Below, one piece after another: positions 25,759-34,772 of a stretch of DNA of 64,000 nt; positions within the stretch are counted from its first letter, which is position 1, and every line of letters starts with the position of its first letter. The notes beneath the pieces were generated by a model. The model saw only the letters and a list, made by a program, of their open reading frames with translations. It was not told the origin of the DNA and searched no databases. Origin of the DNA: Gammaproteobacteria bacterium (lineage in GTDB: Bacteria > Pseudomonadota > Gammaproteobacteria > Pseudomonadales > Porticoccaceae). Where the stretch lies: positions 1 to 64,000 of the forward strand of contig JADJET010000018.1 of the NCBI GenBank assembly GCA_016708925.1, read 5' to 3'. The translations under genes were made by a program, and so were the position numbers.

Positions 25759-26145
25759 ATGAATGACACTACTGCCGTCGCTACCAACACCGCCAGCGCG
25801 GCTCCGACGCATGCGGAAGCGGCCCTGCTGCCGCCGGTGGATGTGTTCGAGGACGCCGGTGGCATTACGCTCTACGCGGACCTGCCCGGCGTGTCCAAGG
25901 ACAAGCTCCATATCGAGATCGATGCCGACACCCTGACCATCGAGGGCGAGGCGCGACTGGATCTGCCCGGAGATCTGGAGGCGAGCCATGCCGAAATTAC
26001 GGTGCCGCGCTACCGGCGCGTGTTCGCCCTGTCCCGCGAGCTCGATACTGAAAAGGTGAGCGCGGAAATGCATCAGGGTGTGCTGAAGTTGCGCCTTCCC
26101 AAGGCCGCACACGCGCAGCCGCGCAAGATCGAGGTAAGGGGCTGA
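25759..26145 (+). CDS. Small heat-shock protein Hsp20, copy 2
   Basis: A 128-residue member with a short Ala/Thr-rich N-terminal arm. The crystallin domain reads VFEDAGGITLYADLPGVSKD, then LTIEGEARLDL, then VFALSRELDTEKVSAEM and GVLKLRLPKAA. The C-terminus PRKIEVRG keeps an I-x-V motif. The ATG at 25759 follows a TTTGGAGG site, 25 bases after copy 1. Sequence differs enough from copy 1 that they are not recent duplicates; paired Hsp20s of this kind often form mixed oligomers. Confidence 0.93.
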   Translation: MNDTTAVATNTASAAPTHAEAALLPPVDVFEDAGGITLYADLPGVSKDKLHIEIDADTLTIEGEARLDLPGDLEASHAEITVPRYRRVFALSRELDTEKVSAEMHQGVLKLRLPKAAHAQPRKIEVRG

Positions 26146-26186
26146 ACTGTGCGGACGTCCCGTGTGAGCGGGACGTCCGCACAGTT
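26145..26186 (+). promoter_or_regulatory. Perfect 18-bp stem hairpin between hsp20 copies 2 and 3
   Basis: AACTGTGCGGACGTCCCG (26145-26162) and its exact complement (26169-26186) enclose a 6-base loop TGTGAG. The stem starts on the last base of the copy 2 stop codon. There is no T-tract, so it is not a typical intrinsic terminator. It could attenuate transcription, protect the upstream mRNA from exonucleases, or set the ratio of the downstream gene. Confidence 0.75.
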
Positions 26187-26217
26187 CCCGGATTCAACCG
26201 GTAATGGAGCGCGAACG

Positions 26218-26724
26218 ATGAAACTTGACGATGTGAGGCACGGATTCAGTTCCCTTTGGGATTCGGTGGCGGATGGTTGGCAGCGCCTGCGCGACGGTAC
26301 CGTGGGCGCACTCACGCGCTTCCGCCCCGGCGAACACAGTGCGATGCCCGCCAGGGGAGAGGTCGACGACGGTTTTTACTGGCCCGCGCAGACCTGGTCG
26401 CTGCTGGGTGGTGACCTGTTCGAGGACACGCACCGACTGGTGGTGCGGATCGAAGTGCCGGGTATGGACAAGGCTGATTTCGATATCGAGGTGCGCGACA
26501 ACGTGCTGTTTGTGCAGGGCGAGAAGCGCTTCGAGCGTGAGAGCACGGAGGGGCGCTATCGGCTGCTGCAATGTGCCTACGGCAGTTTTCGCCGTGCCGT
26601 GCCACTGCCGGTCAGCGTGCTGTCGGACCAGGCCAGGGCGAGCTATCGCAATGGCGTGTTGCGGATCGAGCTGCCCAAGGCCGAGGAGAGCGAGCCGCGC
26701 AAGATCGCCATTGCCGTGGATTGA
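26218..26724 (+). CDS. Small heat-shock protein Hsp20, copy 3
   Basis: A 168-residue Hsp20 with a longer N-terminal arm (HGFSSLWDSVADGWQRLRDG; about 55 residues). The crystallin domain spans roughly 65-160 (LVVRIEVPGMDKADFDIEVR, VLFVQGEKRFE, SFRRAVPLPVSV, ASYRNGVLRIELPK) and the C-terminus is PRKIAIAVD. It is separated from copy 2 by a strong hairpin, so its expression may differ from the other two. The WxxLxDG-rich arm suggests a different client range, which is inference. Confidence 0.92.
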   Translation: MKLDDVRHGFSSLWDSVADGWQRLRDGTVGALTRFRPGEHSAMPARGEVDDGFYWPAQTWSLLGGDLFEDTHRLVVRIEVPGMDKADFDIEVRDNVLFVQGEKRFERESTEGRYRLLQCAYGSFRRAVPLPVSVLSDQARASYRNGVLRIELPKAEESEPRKIAIAVD

Positions 26725-26841
26725 ACCGACCGGGCTCCGGCAGGGGGCCAGTCGGGCCGCGGCAGTCGTCGCCCGGTTACAATGCGGGCCGGTCCAATCG
26801 GGCGTCGCCACCAAGCGACACCTGAGCCGGGTGGCGGTGCC

Positions 26842-28434
26842 ATGAACCTGGAAATCCAGAGCCGGACGATCGACAACCGGAAAGTCGACAACCGGGAAGT
26901 CGAGCTCAAGCTAAGCCTGCCGCCCACCGCGCTGGCGGCGCTGCGGCAGCACCCGCTGTTTGTCGCCGCCATGCTCCTGGGTTCGGAAGCGGTCGAGAGC
27001 ACCTATTACGACACCCCGGACTTTGCCCTGCGTTCCTGCGGGATCGCGCTGCGTCTGCGGCGCGCCGGCGACATCTGGCAGCAGACGGTGAAATGCGCCG
27101 CGACGTCCACCGGCGGACTGGCGGCGCGGCCCGAATGGGAACAACCCTGGGGCGGGCATTTCGACTTCTGCGGCGTCACCGACGCGCGGGTGCGCACCTT
27201 TCTGGTCGGCAACGCGGCGCGGTTGACACCGGTGTTCAACACCCGCTTTCACCGCGAGACCCGTTGTCACAGCGTCGACGGCGCGCGCATCCGCCTCATG
27301 CTCGACACCGGCGAGATTCTGGCCGGCGAGCGCCGCGAACCCCTGTGCGAACTGGAGCTGGAACTCGACGCGGGCGCGCCCGTCGATCTGTTGCGTCTCG
27401 CCGAGCAGTTGGCCGTGGCGCTGCCGCTGTTTCCCGATGACCGCAGCAAGGCCGCGCGCGGTTACCGACTCTGCGGTGGCGCGATCTCGGGGCGCGGACC
27501 CGCGCGAGCGGAAGCCGCAGCCATTGGCCGCAAGCAGACCCCGGTGGCCGCGTTCCGCGAGCTGGCGGAATCCTGCGTGCGCCAGTGGCAGGCCAATGTC
27601 TGGGGTGCGCTGTGCGATCCCGCTTCCGACACGAATCCCGATACCAATCCCGACGCCAATCCCGATCCCGAATACATCCATCAGTTGCGGGTGGGCTTGC
27701 GCCGCCTGCGCGCGCTGCTGCGCCTGTTCGCGCCGGTGTTGCCGGAGACTTTTACCGCCATCTGGCGGCGGCGCCTGGGCGACAACGCGCGCACCCTGGG
27801 CGCTGCCCGCGATCTCGATGTGCTGTGCGACGCCGTGCTGGCGCCGGTGCAGGCCGCGTGCGGCGCGGACCACGAGGGGCTCGCGCGTCTGAGTGCGGCG
27901 CTGGAGACCGCGCGGGGCGCGGCCCGGATGGAGGCATTGCGGCATCTGGACCTGGCCGCCCAGGGGCGCCTGCTGCTGGCTTTCATGGTGGCGCTCCACA
28001 GCCTGCCGGATGCCGATGCGCGGCGGCGCGGGGCGCTGGCCGCGCTGGTGGCGCGGCGCCTGGACCGCGCGCGGTCCCGGGTCGCCAAGCGCTTGGGGGA
28101 GGCGCAGCAGGGCGATCCGGCGCGGCTGCACCGGCTGCGCATCGCCTGCAAGCAGTTGCGCTACGGCCTCGATTTTTGCGCGCCGCTGTTGCGCCGCAAG
28201 GCGGTGATGCGTTACCTGAAAACGCTCGTCAAGGTGCAGAACAAGCTCGGCTATCTCCACGATGTGGAAGTGGCGCGCCAACGGCTCCCGGCCGTGGCCG
28301 GCGATGTCCCCGAGCTCGCGGCAGCGGCGGCGCTGGTGCTCGACTGGCACACTCCCTGCTGTCGAAAACGCGGCAAGGGTGCGTTGCGGAACGCCAAGGC
28401 ACTGCTTGCCGAAACGCCGCCCTGGCAGCGTTGA
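26842..28434 (+). CDS. CYTH-CHAD domain protein (inorganic triphosphatase type)
   Basis: A 530-residue fusion. The N-terminal CYTH domain (about 15-210) has the ExExK signature EVELKL and the tunnel-lining residues YYDTPDFALRSCGIALRLRR and CELELELDAG; CYTH enzymes hydrolyse inorganic triphosphate. The C-terminal CHAD domain (about 270-520) has the conserved His/Arg helices YIHQLRVGLRRLRALLRLF and LHRLRIACKQLRYGLDF; CHAD domains bind polyphosphate. The linker contains a short repetitive Asn-Pro-Asp stretch (about 258-272). It probably acts in polyphosphate metabolism. A sixA gene follows 30 bases later. Confidence 0.9.
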   Translation: MNLEIQSRTIDNRKVDNREVELKLSLPPTALAALRQHPLFVAAMLLGSEAVESTYYDTPDFALRSCGIALRLRRAGDIWQQTVKCAATSTGGLAARPEWEQPWGGHFDFCGVTDARVRTFLVGNAARLTPVFNTRFHRETRCHSVDGARIRLMLDTGEILAGERREPLCELELELDAGAPVDLLRLAEQLAVALPLFPDDRSKAARGYRLCGGAISGRGPARAEAAAIGRKQTPVAAFRELAESCVRQWQANVWGALCDPASDTNPDTNPDANPDPEYIHQLRVGLRRLRALLRLFAPVLPETFTAIWRRRLGDNARTLGAARDLDVLCDAVLAPVQAACGADHEGLARLSAALETARGAARMEALRHLDLAAQGRLLLAFMVALHSLPDADARRRGALAALVARRLDRARSRVAKRLGEAQQGDPARLHRLRIACKQLRYGLDFCAPLLRRKAVMRYLKTLVKVQNKLGYLHDVEVARQRLPAVAGDVPELAAAAALVLDWHTPCCRKRGKGALRNAKALLAETPPWQR

Positions 28435-28464
28435 ATCCGTCATTCATTCGCCGGAGCGAAACCC

Positions 28465-28917
28465 ATGGATCTGTTGTTGTGGCGTCATGCGGAGGCCGTC
28501 GCTGGCAGCCCGGATCACGAGCGCGTGCTCAGCACGCGGGGCGAGGAGCAGGCGCGGCGGATGGCGCGCTGGCTCGCCCGACACGGACCGCAAGGACTGC
28601 GGGTGCTCGCCAGTCCCGCCGCCCGCACCTGCCAGACTGCGGCTGCGTTCACCCGCGACTTCGTGCAGGTCCCCGTGCTGAGTCCGGGCGGCGGTGCCCA
28701 CGACCTGCTCGTCGCGAGCGGCTGGCCCGTGGCCGAACGGCCCTGCCTGCTGGTGGGCCATCAGCCCGCGCTGGGACGGCTCGCGGCGCTGTTGCTGACC
28801 GGCGTCGAAGCGGACTGGAGCGTCCGCAAGGGCGCGCTGTGGTGGTTCCGCTGCCGGGAGCGCGGTGGCGCGCGGGAGACGGTGTTGCGCGCCGTGGTGG
28901 CGCCGGAGCTGGTGTGA
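28465..28917 (+). CDS. sixA: Phosphohistidine phosphatase SixA
   Basis: A 150-residue histidine-phosphatase-superfamily enzyme; SixA dephosphorylates phosphohistidine in phosphotransfer proteins. The catalytic motif is LLWRHAEA near the N-terminus (RHA variant of RHG, His8), and the second His lies in CLLVGHQPALGRLAALLL. Small size and lack of extra domains fit SixA. Its position right after the CYTH-CHAD gene is a frequent arrangement and suggests a shared phosphate role. Confidence 0.9.
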   Translation: MDLLLWRHAEAVAGSPDHERVLSTRGEEQARRMARWLARHGPQGLRVLASPAARTCQTAAAFTRDFVQVPVLSPGGGAHDLLVASGWPVAERPCLLVGHQPALGRLAALLLTGVEADWSVRKGALWWFRCRERGGARETVLRAVVAPELV

Positions 28918-29010
28918 CCGCGGCGGCGCGGGCGCCGCTGCCAAATCCGGCGGCGTGCGACGATATAATGCCGCCGGAATCCGTTGCGGTCGTCCTTTGA
29001 GAGTCGCTCC

Positions 29011-30429
29011 ATGCTGCGCAAGATCCTGATCGCCAATCGCGGTGAAATCGCCGTCCGCATCATCCGCGCCTGTGCCGAAATGGGCATTCGCTCGGTGGCG
29101 ATCTACGCCGACGCCGACCGTCACGCCCTGCACGTCAAGAAGGCGGACGAGGCGCATTCCATTGGCGCCGATCCGGTCGCGGGTTATCTCGATATTCACC
29201 GGATCGTCAATCTGGCCGCGCAGACCGGCTGCGACGCCATCCATCCCGGCTATGGGTTCCTGTCCGAGAACGGCGACTTCGCGGCGGCCTGCCGCGCGCG
29301 CGGACTGGCGTTCATCGGACCCGGCGCCGAGGTGATCCGGCGCATGGGCGACAAGACCGAGGCGCGCCTCGCCATGCAGCAGGCCGGGATTCCGGTGACG
29401 CCGGGCAGCGACGGCAATCTCGACAACCTCGACCATGCGCTGGCGGTGGCCGCGACCCTGGGCTACCCGGTGATGCTCAAGGCGACTTCCGGCGGCGGCG
29501 GGCGCGGCATCCGCCGCTGCGACAGCCCCGAGGACCTGTCGCGCAACTACGACCGCGTGATTTCCGAGGCGACCAAGGCGTTCGGCAGCGCCGAGGTGTT
29601 TCTGGAAAAGTGCATCATCGAGCCGCGTCACATCGAGGTGCAGATTCTCGCCGACCGCCACGGCAACACCATCCACCTGTTCGAGCGCGACTGTTCGATC
29701 CAGCGCCGCAACCAGAAGCTCATCGAGATCGCGCCGTCGCCGCAACTCAGTGCCGAACAGCGGGCGCATATCGGCGCGCTCGCGGTGCGTGCCGCGCGAG
29801 CAGTCAACTACGAAAACGCCGGCACCGTGGAGTTTCTGCTCGACGCCGACGGCGAGTTTTATTTCATGGAGATGAATACCCGCATCCAGGTGGAGCACAC
29901 CATCACCGAGAGCATCACCGGGGTGGACATCGTCGAAGAGCAGATCCGCATCGCTGCCGGGTTGCCGCTGCGCTACGCGCAGGATGAGATCGCCATACGC
30001 GGTTTCGCGTTGCAGTTCCGCATCAACGCCGAGGATCCCAAGAACGGGTTTTTGCCGAGCTTCGGCCGCATCACCCGCTACTACGCGCCGGGCGGCCCCG
30101 GGGTGCGCACCGATTCGGCGATTTACACCGGCTACGCGGTACCGCCCTATTACGATTCCATGCTGGCCAAGGTGATTGTCTGGGCGCTGACCTGGGATGA
30201 CGCCGTGGCGCGTTCGCGGCGGGCGCTCAACGACGTGGCGGTGTTCGGTATCAAGACCACGATTCCCTATTACTTGCAGATTCTCGATTCACCGGTGTTC
30301 CGCAGCGGTGTCTTCAATACCGGCTTCGTCGACGCCAACCCGCAGCTCGTCAATTACTCCAACAAGCGCCGCCCGGAAGAAATCGCCGCCGTGCTCGCGG
30401 TCGCCATCGCCGCCCATACCGGCAACTGA
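29011..30429 (+). CDS. pycA: Pyruvate carboxylase subunit A (biotin carboxylase)
   Basis: A 472-residue biotin carboxylase that carboxylates biotin with ATP and bicarbonate. Visible motifs: KILIANRGEIAVRIIRAC, GYGFLSENGDFA, the ATP-grasp glycine loop KATSGGGGRGIRRC (about 160-173) and the active-site MEMNTRIQVEHTITE. It is followed 15 bases later by the carboxyltransferase/biotin-carrier gene, and there are no accB or oadBG genes nearby, so it belongs to a two-subunit pyruvate carboxylase rather than acetyl-CoA carboxylase. The pair would make oxaloacetate from pyruvate (anaplerosis). Confidence 0.88.
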   Translation: MLRKILIANRGEIAVRIIRACAEMGIRSVAIYADADRHALHVKKADEAHSIGADPVAGYLDIHRIVNLAAQTGCDAIHPGYGFLSENGDFAAACRARGLAFIGPGAEVIRRMGDKTEARLAMQQAGIPVTPGSDGNLDNLDHALAVAATLGYPVMLKATSGGGGRGIRRCDSPEDLSRNYDRVISEATKAFGSAEVFLEKCIIEPRHIEVQILADRHGNTIHLFERDCSIQRRNQKLIEIAPSPQLSAEQRAHIGALAVRAARAVNYENAGTVEFLLDADGEFYFMEMNTRIQVEHTITESITGVDIVEEQIRIAAGLPLRYAQDEIAIRGFALQFRINAEDPKNGFLPSFGRITRYYAPGGPGVRTDSAIYTGYAVPPYYDSMLAKVIVWALTWDDAVARSRRALNDVAVFGIKTTIPYYLQILDSPVFRSGVFNTGFVDANPQLVNYSNKRRPEEIAAVLAVAIAAHTGN

Positions 30430-30444
30430 TCCCGAGGGAAGTTC

Positions 30445-32283
30445 ATGGACAAGGTTCATATCACCGATACCGTGCTGCGCGATGGCCACCAGTCGCTGAT
30501 CGCGACGCGGATGCGCACGGCGGACATGCTGCCCATCTGCGCCGAGCTGGACGCGGTGGGCTACTGGTCGCTGGAAGCCTGGGGCGGCGCGACCTATGAC
30601 GCCTGTCTGCGCTTTCTGAAGGAAGACCCCTGGGAGCGCCTGCGGGCGCTGCGCGCGGCGCTGCCCAATACGCGCCTGCAAATGCTGCTGCGCGGACAGA
30701 ACTTGCTTGGCTATCGCCACTACGCTGACGACGTGGTGCGCGCGTTTGTGCTGCGCGCCGCCGACCATGGCATGGATGTGTTCCGCATTTTCGATGCGCT
30801 GAACGATCTGCGTAATCTGCGCACCGCGATCGAAGCCACCAGGGAGGCGGGCAAACACGCCCAGGGCACCATCTGCTACACCACCAGCCCGGTGCACAGC
30901 ACCGCTGGCTTCGTCGCCCAGGGGCGCGAACTGGCGGCCATGGGCTGCGCCAGCATCGCCATCAAGGACATGGCCGGCCTGCTCACGCCCACTGCTACCG
31001 AAGCCCTGGTCAAGGGCCTGCTGGACGCGGTGGCGCTGCCGGTGCATCTGCATTCCCACGCCACTTCGGGACTGGCCGAGATGTGCCAGCTCAAGGCCAT
31101 CGAGGCCGGCTGCCGGCACATCGACACCGCGATCTCCAGCTTCGCGGGCGGCACCAGCCATCCGCCCACCGAGAGCATGGTGGCGGCGCTGCGCGGCACG
31201 GCGCATGACACCGGGCTCGATCTGGAGCGGCTCCAGAATATCGCCGCTTATTTCCGTGAAGTGCGCAAGAAGTACCGCCAGTTCGAGAGCGACTACACCG
31301 GCGTCGATACCCGGGTGCAGGTCAATCAGGTACCGGGCGGGATGATTTCCAATCTGGCCAACCAGTTGCGCGAGCAGAATGCGCTCGACCGCATGGACGC
31401 GGTATTCGCCGAGATTCCCCGCGTGCGCGCCGATCTCGGCTATCCGCCGCTGGTGACGCCCACGTCCCAGATCGTCGGCACCCAGGCGGCGCTCAATGTG
31501 CTGACCGGCCAGCGCTACCAGAGCGTCACCAACGAGGTGAAACGCTATCTGCAGGGCGGCTACGGTCAGCCACCCGCGGCGATCAATGCCGAAGTGCGAG
31601 TGCGCGCGGTGGGCAACGCCGAATTCATCGAGGGGCGTCCGGCCGATCTGCTCGAACCCGAGCTGGAACAGTTGCGGGCCGACATCGGCGCACTGGCCGC
31701 GAGCGCCGAAGACGTGCTGAGCTACGCCATGTTCCCGGAGATCGGGCGGCAGTTCCTGCAGGCGCGGCGCGACGGCAAGCTGGAGCCGGAGGCCCTGATC
31801 GCGCCCGTGGCGATCAACCTCGATACCGCGGAAGGACAAACGCGGGCGCCGACCGAATTCAATATCACGCTGCACGGCGAGACCTATCACGTCAAAGTCA
31901 CCGGCAGCGGCCACAAGGGCCAGCCCGAGCGTCACTTTTATCTCGATCTGGACGGGGTGCCCGAGGAAGTTCTGGTGGAGACCCTCGACGAGCTGGTGCT
32001 CTCCGGCGGCGCCGAAGGGGCGATTGCCACCACCATCGCCGGCCGGCGTCCGCGCCCCACGGCGCCGGGCCATGTCGCCACTTCCATGCCGGGCAACATC
32101 GTCGCGGTGCTGGTGAAGGAGGGCGAGGTGGTCGCCGCCGGGCAGCCGGTGCTGGTCACCGAAGCCATGAAAATGGAGACCGAGATTCAGGCGCCCATTG
32201 CTGGTACCGTGACGCAGGTGCTGGTGCGCAAAGGCGATGCCGTCAATCCCAACGAGACCCTGGTGGAGATCGTCCCCGCCTGA
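30445..32283 (+). CDS. pycB: Pyruvate carboxylase subunit B (carboxyltransferase plus biotin carrier)
   Basis: A 612-residue OadA-like protein. The TIM-barrel carboxyltransferase domain comes first (ITDTVLRDGHQSLIATRMRT; DVFRIFDALND; SIAIKDMAGLLTP; metal-binding LHSHATSGLAEM). The conserved PYC_OADA region follows, and a C-terminal biotinyl domain with the attachment lysine in VTEAMKMETEIQAP (about residue 577). OadA of the sodium pump would be accompanied by oadB and oadG, which are absent, so the soluble pyruvate carboxylase reading is preferred. Confidence 0.88.
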   Translation: MDKVHITDTVLRDGHQSLIATRMRTADMLPICAELDAVGYWSLEAWGGATYDACLRFLKEDPWERLRALRAALPNTRLQMLLRGQNLLGYRHYADDVVRAFVLRAADHGMDVFRIFDALNDLRNLRTAIEATREAGKHAQGTICYTTSPVHSTAGFVAQGRELAAMGCASIAIKDMAGLLTPTATEALVKGLLDAVALPVHLHSHATSGLAEMCQLKAIEAGCRHIDTAISSFAGGTSHPPTESMVAALRGTAHDTGLDLERLQNIAAYFREVRKKYRQFESDYTGVDTRVQVNQVPGGMISNLANQLREQNALDRMDAVFAEIPRVRADLGYPPLVTPTSQIVGTQAALNVLTGQRYQSVTNEVKRYLQGGYGQPPAAINAEVRVRAVGNAEFIEGRPADLLEPELEQLRADIGALAASAEDVLSYAMFPEIGRQFLQARRDGKLEPEALIAPVAINLDTAEGQTRAPTEFNITLHGETYHVKVTGSGHKGQPERHFYLDLDGVPEEVLVETLDELVLSGGAEGAIATTIAGRRPRPTAPGHVATSMPGNIVAVLVKEGEVVAAGQPVLVTEAMKMETEIQAPIAGTVTQVLVRKGDAVNPNETLVEIVPA

Positions 32284-32299
32284 GGTTTTTCCGACGCCC

Positions 32300-33415
32300 T
32301 CAGTCGCCGAGTACCCGGCAGCGGCGTTGCCAGCAGGTCGCGAGCACCCGCGCCAGTGTCACCGCCGACGCCGAGCGCGCGGGTGGCGCGGGACGTGCGC
32401 TGGCGAGCACTTCCAGTTGACCCAGTAGATCCTCCCCTTGCAGTATCTGCCGTGCGTGACGCAATGCGCGCACGCGCGCCAGTTCGGCGGCGGTAAAGCC
32501 GGTGGCGATGCGTTGCTCGATGCCGGCTTCGAGTACGGCGGCTACCCGGCCAGCGTCAATTCGCAGCCACCAGAGCCCGATACCGGCGCAGAACTCCAGT
32601 TCGCAGTGCAGTCCATAAAGGGGCTCGGCCGCGTTGCGCAACTGCCGGGGTAGTTCTCCCACCAGCGGATCGGCAAGCAGGAGCGCGAGTTCCGCAACCG
32701 TGGCAGCTTCGGTCAGCGCGAACGGCAGCAGCCAGAGCGCGCCCGCGGCGGACCGGCGCTGGTAACAGGGTTGGGTGGGCAGCGCTGGCGCGGCGGGTTC
32801 CGCTGCACGGCTGGCAGGCAATTCTTCCAGGGGCCGGATGGCTGCCGCGAGCGCGTCCGGATCCAGCCCGCCCGCGGCGGTCACCCGCAGCCGCGGCCCG
32901 GTCAGCAGGCGCGAGCGAAACGCGGTGAGTCCGGCCAGATCCAGATCGGGCAAAACCGCGAGCGGGCGGGCGAGGGGATGGGCGCCGAAGCAGGCGCGCA
33001 GCGCCTGCTGTTCCCAACAATCCCGGACTGACTCCGCGCCGATCTCTGCGGCGAGCACACGGGATTCGTGCTCTATGTGCGCGTCGGGCGGCAGCGGTGC
33101 GCGCAGTGCCCGCAGCAGGGTCCGCAGAAAGTCCGGCGCGGCCGCGGCCGGCAGCAGGGCGTGCCAGACCGTCCATTCGCGCCCACTCTGGCCGTTCACC
33201 GCGCCGCCCCAGCGGGCAAGTCCGGCGGCAGGCAACGCTTCACAGACCAGGTGTTCCAGCAGATGCGCGACCCCGACTTCGTCCGGGCTTTCGTGCAGCC
33301 GCCCCGCGTGCCACCAGAGTGCGACGGCCGCCGTCGCGCGAGCCGCGATTGGACGCGTGTGGAGTTCGACGCCATTGGCCAGGCGCAATGGGAGTTCGGC
33401 CCCACCATAGTGCAT
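32300..33415 (-). CDS. M16-family zinc peptidase-like protein
   Basis: From the Met at 33415 the protein has 371 residues, short for an M16B peptidase (usually 420-450). The zinc motif HxxEH is intact in GVAHLLEHLVCEALP (about residue 43), which argues for an active fold, and the second M16 domain is present but short (LARVRALRHARQILQGEDLL). It could be a PqqF-like or pitrilysin-like processing peptidase; no pqq genes are nearby. It is convergent with pycB and divergent from the guanidine operon. The frame extends upstream to 33559 without conserved content. Confidence 0.7.
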   Translation of the reverse strand: MHYGGAELPLRLANGVELHTRPIAARATAAVALWWHAGRLHESPDEVGVAHLLEHLVCEALPAAGLARWGGAVNGQSGREWTVWHALLPAAAAPDFLRTLLRALRAPLPPDAHIEHESRVLAAEIGAESVRDCWEQQALRACFGAHPLARPLAVLPDLDLAGLTAFRSRLLTGPRLRVTAAGGLDPDALAAAIRPLEELPASRAAEPAAPALPTQPCYQRRSAAGALWLLPFALTEAATVAELALLLADPLVGELPRQLRNAAEPLYGLHCELEFCAGIGLWWLRIDAGRVAAVLEAGIEQRIATGFTAAELARVRALRHARQILQGEDLLGQLEVLASARPAPPARSASAVTLARVLATCWQRRCRVLGD

Positions 33416-33633
33416 CAGTGCCGGCTCATGGGGTGCGGTGCTCCGGGTTGGGGCGGTTTGGGCTCGGGCGCTGCGGGACTGAGTCCGCAGCCAATGGCCC
33501 CGGAACCGGCGTGCGGCCGGTGTAATCCCTGTGCGGGAGGGAGCGGTGGCTGGTGGCACGGGCCGTGCTTGACTTCATGGCGATACGGGAGGGTTTGGCG
33601 TCGCGGCCATTTTCCCACGCGATCACATGAAGA

Positions 33634-33730
33634 CAACTAGGGTTCCGGCCTTCTCGGGGGTGACTGGTCCGAGGGTTGTCGGCCCCAGTGGGGTTACACC
33701 GGCGGGACAAAAGCCCGGGAGGACCAGTTG
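33634..33730 (+). promoter_or_regulatory. Guanidine-I riboswitch (ykkC class)
   Basis: The segment carries the ykkC consensus blocks in order: CTAGGGTTCCGG (33637-33648), ACTGGTCCGAG (33663-33673), GGGGTTACACCGGCGGGACA and AAAAGCCCGGGAGGACC. Guanidine-I riboswitches turn on expression when free guanidine binds. It ends about 40 bases upstream of the start of the substrate-binding protein gene and would control the transporter, ureohydrolase and nickel transporter genes behind it. The expression-platform mechanism is not clear from the sequence. Confidence 0.9.
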
Positions 33731-33770
33731 GCTCTCCCGCGTCCTGTTGGCACCCATTGGAGGATCGACC

Positions 33771-34763
33771 ATGTTCCACCGCCTGTCGCACGCTGTTCTG
33801 CTCGCTGTTGCGTTCCTGTTTACCACCGCGGTCGAAGCCGCACCCGTCCGGGTCGGGGTCAGCGACTGGCCCGGCTGGGTAGCCTGGTATGTCGCCAAGG
33901 AAAAGGGGCTTTTCAAGAAATACGACGCCGATGTCGAACTGGTGTGGTTTCCCAACTATACGGATTCGATTCAGGCGCTGTCCGCCGGCCAGCTCGATGC
34001 CAACTCCCAGACCTGGGGCGACACCCTGGCGCCGCTGGCGGCGGGCGTGCCGCTCAAGATCATTCTCGCCAACGATAATTCGGCGGGTAACGATGCCCTG
34101 ATGGTGGCGCCGTCGATCACCGGGTTTGCCGATCTGAAAGGCAAGTCGATCGCCCTTGAACAATACAGTGTGTCCCATTTCGTGCTGGCGACCGCGCTCG
34201 CTCACAACGGCATGACGCCCGCTGATGTGCAGGTGGTGAATCTCGCCGCCGGTGATGCGGCGGCCGCATTTCTCGGTGGTCGGGTCCCGGCGGTGGTGGT
34301 GTGGAATCCCTGGGTGAACCAGATCCAGTCCAGCGGCAAGGGCAAGGCGCTGTTTACCTCGAAGGATATGCCCGGTTTGATTCCCGATCTGCTGGTGGCG
34401 CGCGGGCCGGCCCTCGCCGATGCGACAAAGCGCGCGATCTTTGTCGGCATGGTGCGGGCGTGGTACGACACCGTGGCGTTCATCGGTGCGCATCCGCGGG
34501 AGGCCGCGGTCATCATGGCCAAGGTGGTTGGGCTGCCGCCCGAGGAATACGCCACCTACCTGCCGGGCACACGTTTTTTCGGTGCGCAGGAAAACCTGAT
34601 TGCACTCGGAGAGCCCCAGCGGCCCGAATCCCTGGTGGGCGTGGGGCCGACTATCGCGGCGTTCCTGACCGAGAACAAACTGCTGGAAGGCAAGGTCGAT
34701 TTCGCCGCGGCAGTGGATGCCAGTCTGGTGCGCGAGGTTGCCGCCAAGCCGTCGGCCGATTGA
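33771..34763 (+). CDS. ABC transporter substrate-binding protein, guanidine operon
   Basis: A 330-residue periplasmic binding protein of the SsuA/TauA/NMT1 type. It has a signal peptide (LSHAVLLAVAFLFTTAVEAA, cleavage near residue 24), then the domain-I signature VGVSDWPGWVAWYVAKEKGL and GQLDANSQTWGDTLAPLAAG. Family members bind nitrate, sulfonates or thiamine precursors. Because the gene is directly behind a guanidine riboswitch and ahead of a guanidine-hydrolase-like gene, the likely ligand is guanidinium, possibly recognised by the acidic residues of domain I. An in-frame upstream start at 33627 lies inside the riboswitch and is rejected. Confidence 0.85.
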   Translation: MFHRLSHAVLLAVAFLFTTAVEAAPVRVGVSDWPGWVAWYVAKEKGLFKKYDADVELVWFPNYTDSIQALSAGQLDANSQTWGDTLAPLAAGVPLKIILANDNSAGNDALMVAPSITGFADLKGKSIALEQYSVSHFVLATALAHNGMTPADVQVVNLAAGDAAAAFLGGRVPAVVVWNPWVNQIQSSGKGKALFTSKDMPGLIPDLLVARGPALADATKRAIFVGMVRAWYDTVAFIGAHPREAAVIMAKVVGLPPEEYATYLPGTRFFGAQENLIALGEPQRPESLVGVGPTIAAFLTENKLLEGKVDFAAAVDASLVREVAAKPSAD

Positions 34764-34772
34764 GCCCGAACC

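Noticed and set aside
16253..26724. Full transmissible locus of stress tolerance (heat-resistance island)
   Set aside because: Hsp20, DnaJ-like, HtrA and FtsH genes are present but ClpK, YfdX, HdeD, thioredoxin and KefB genes are not, so only a partial resemblance can be claimed.
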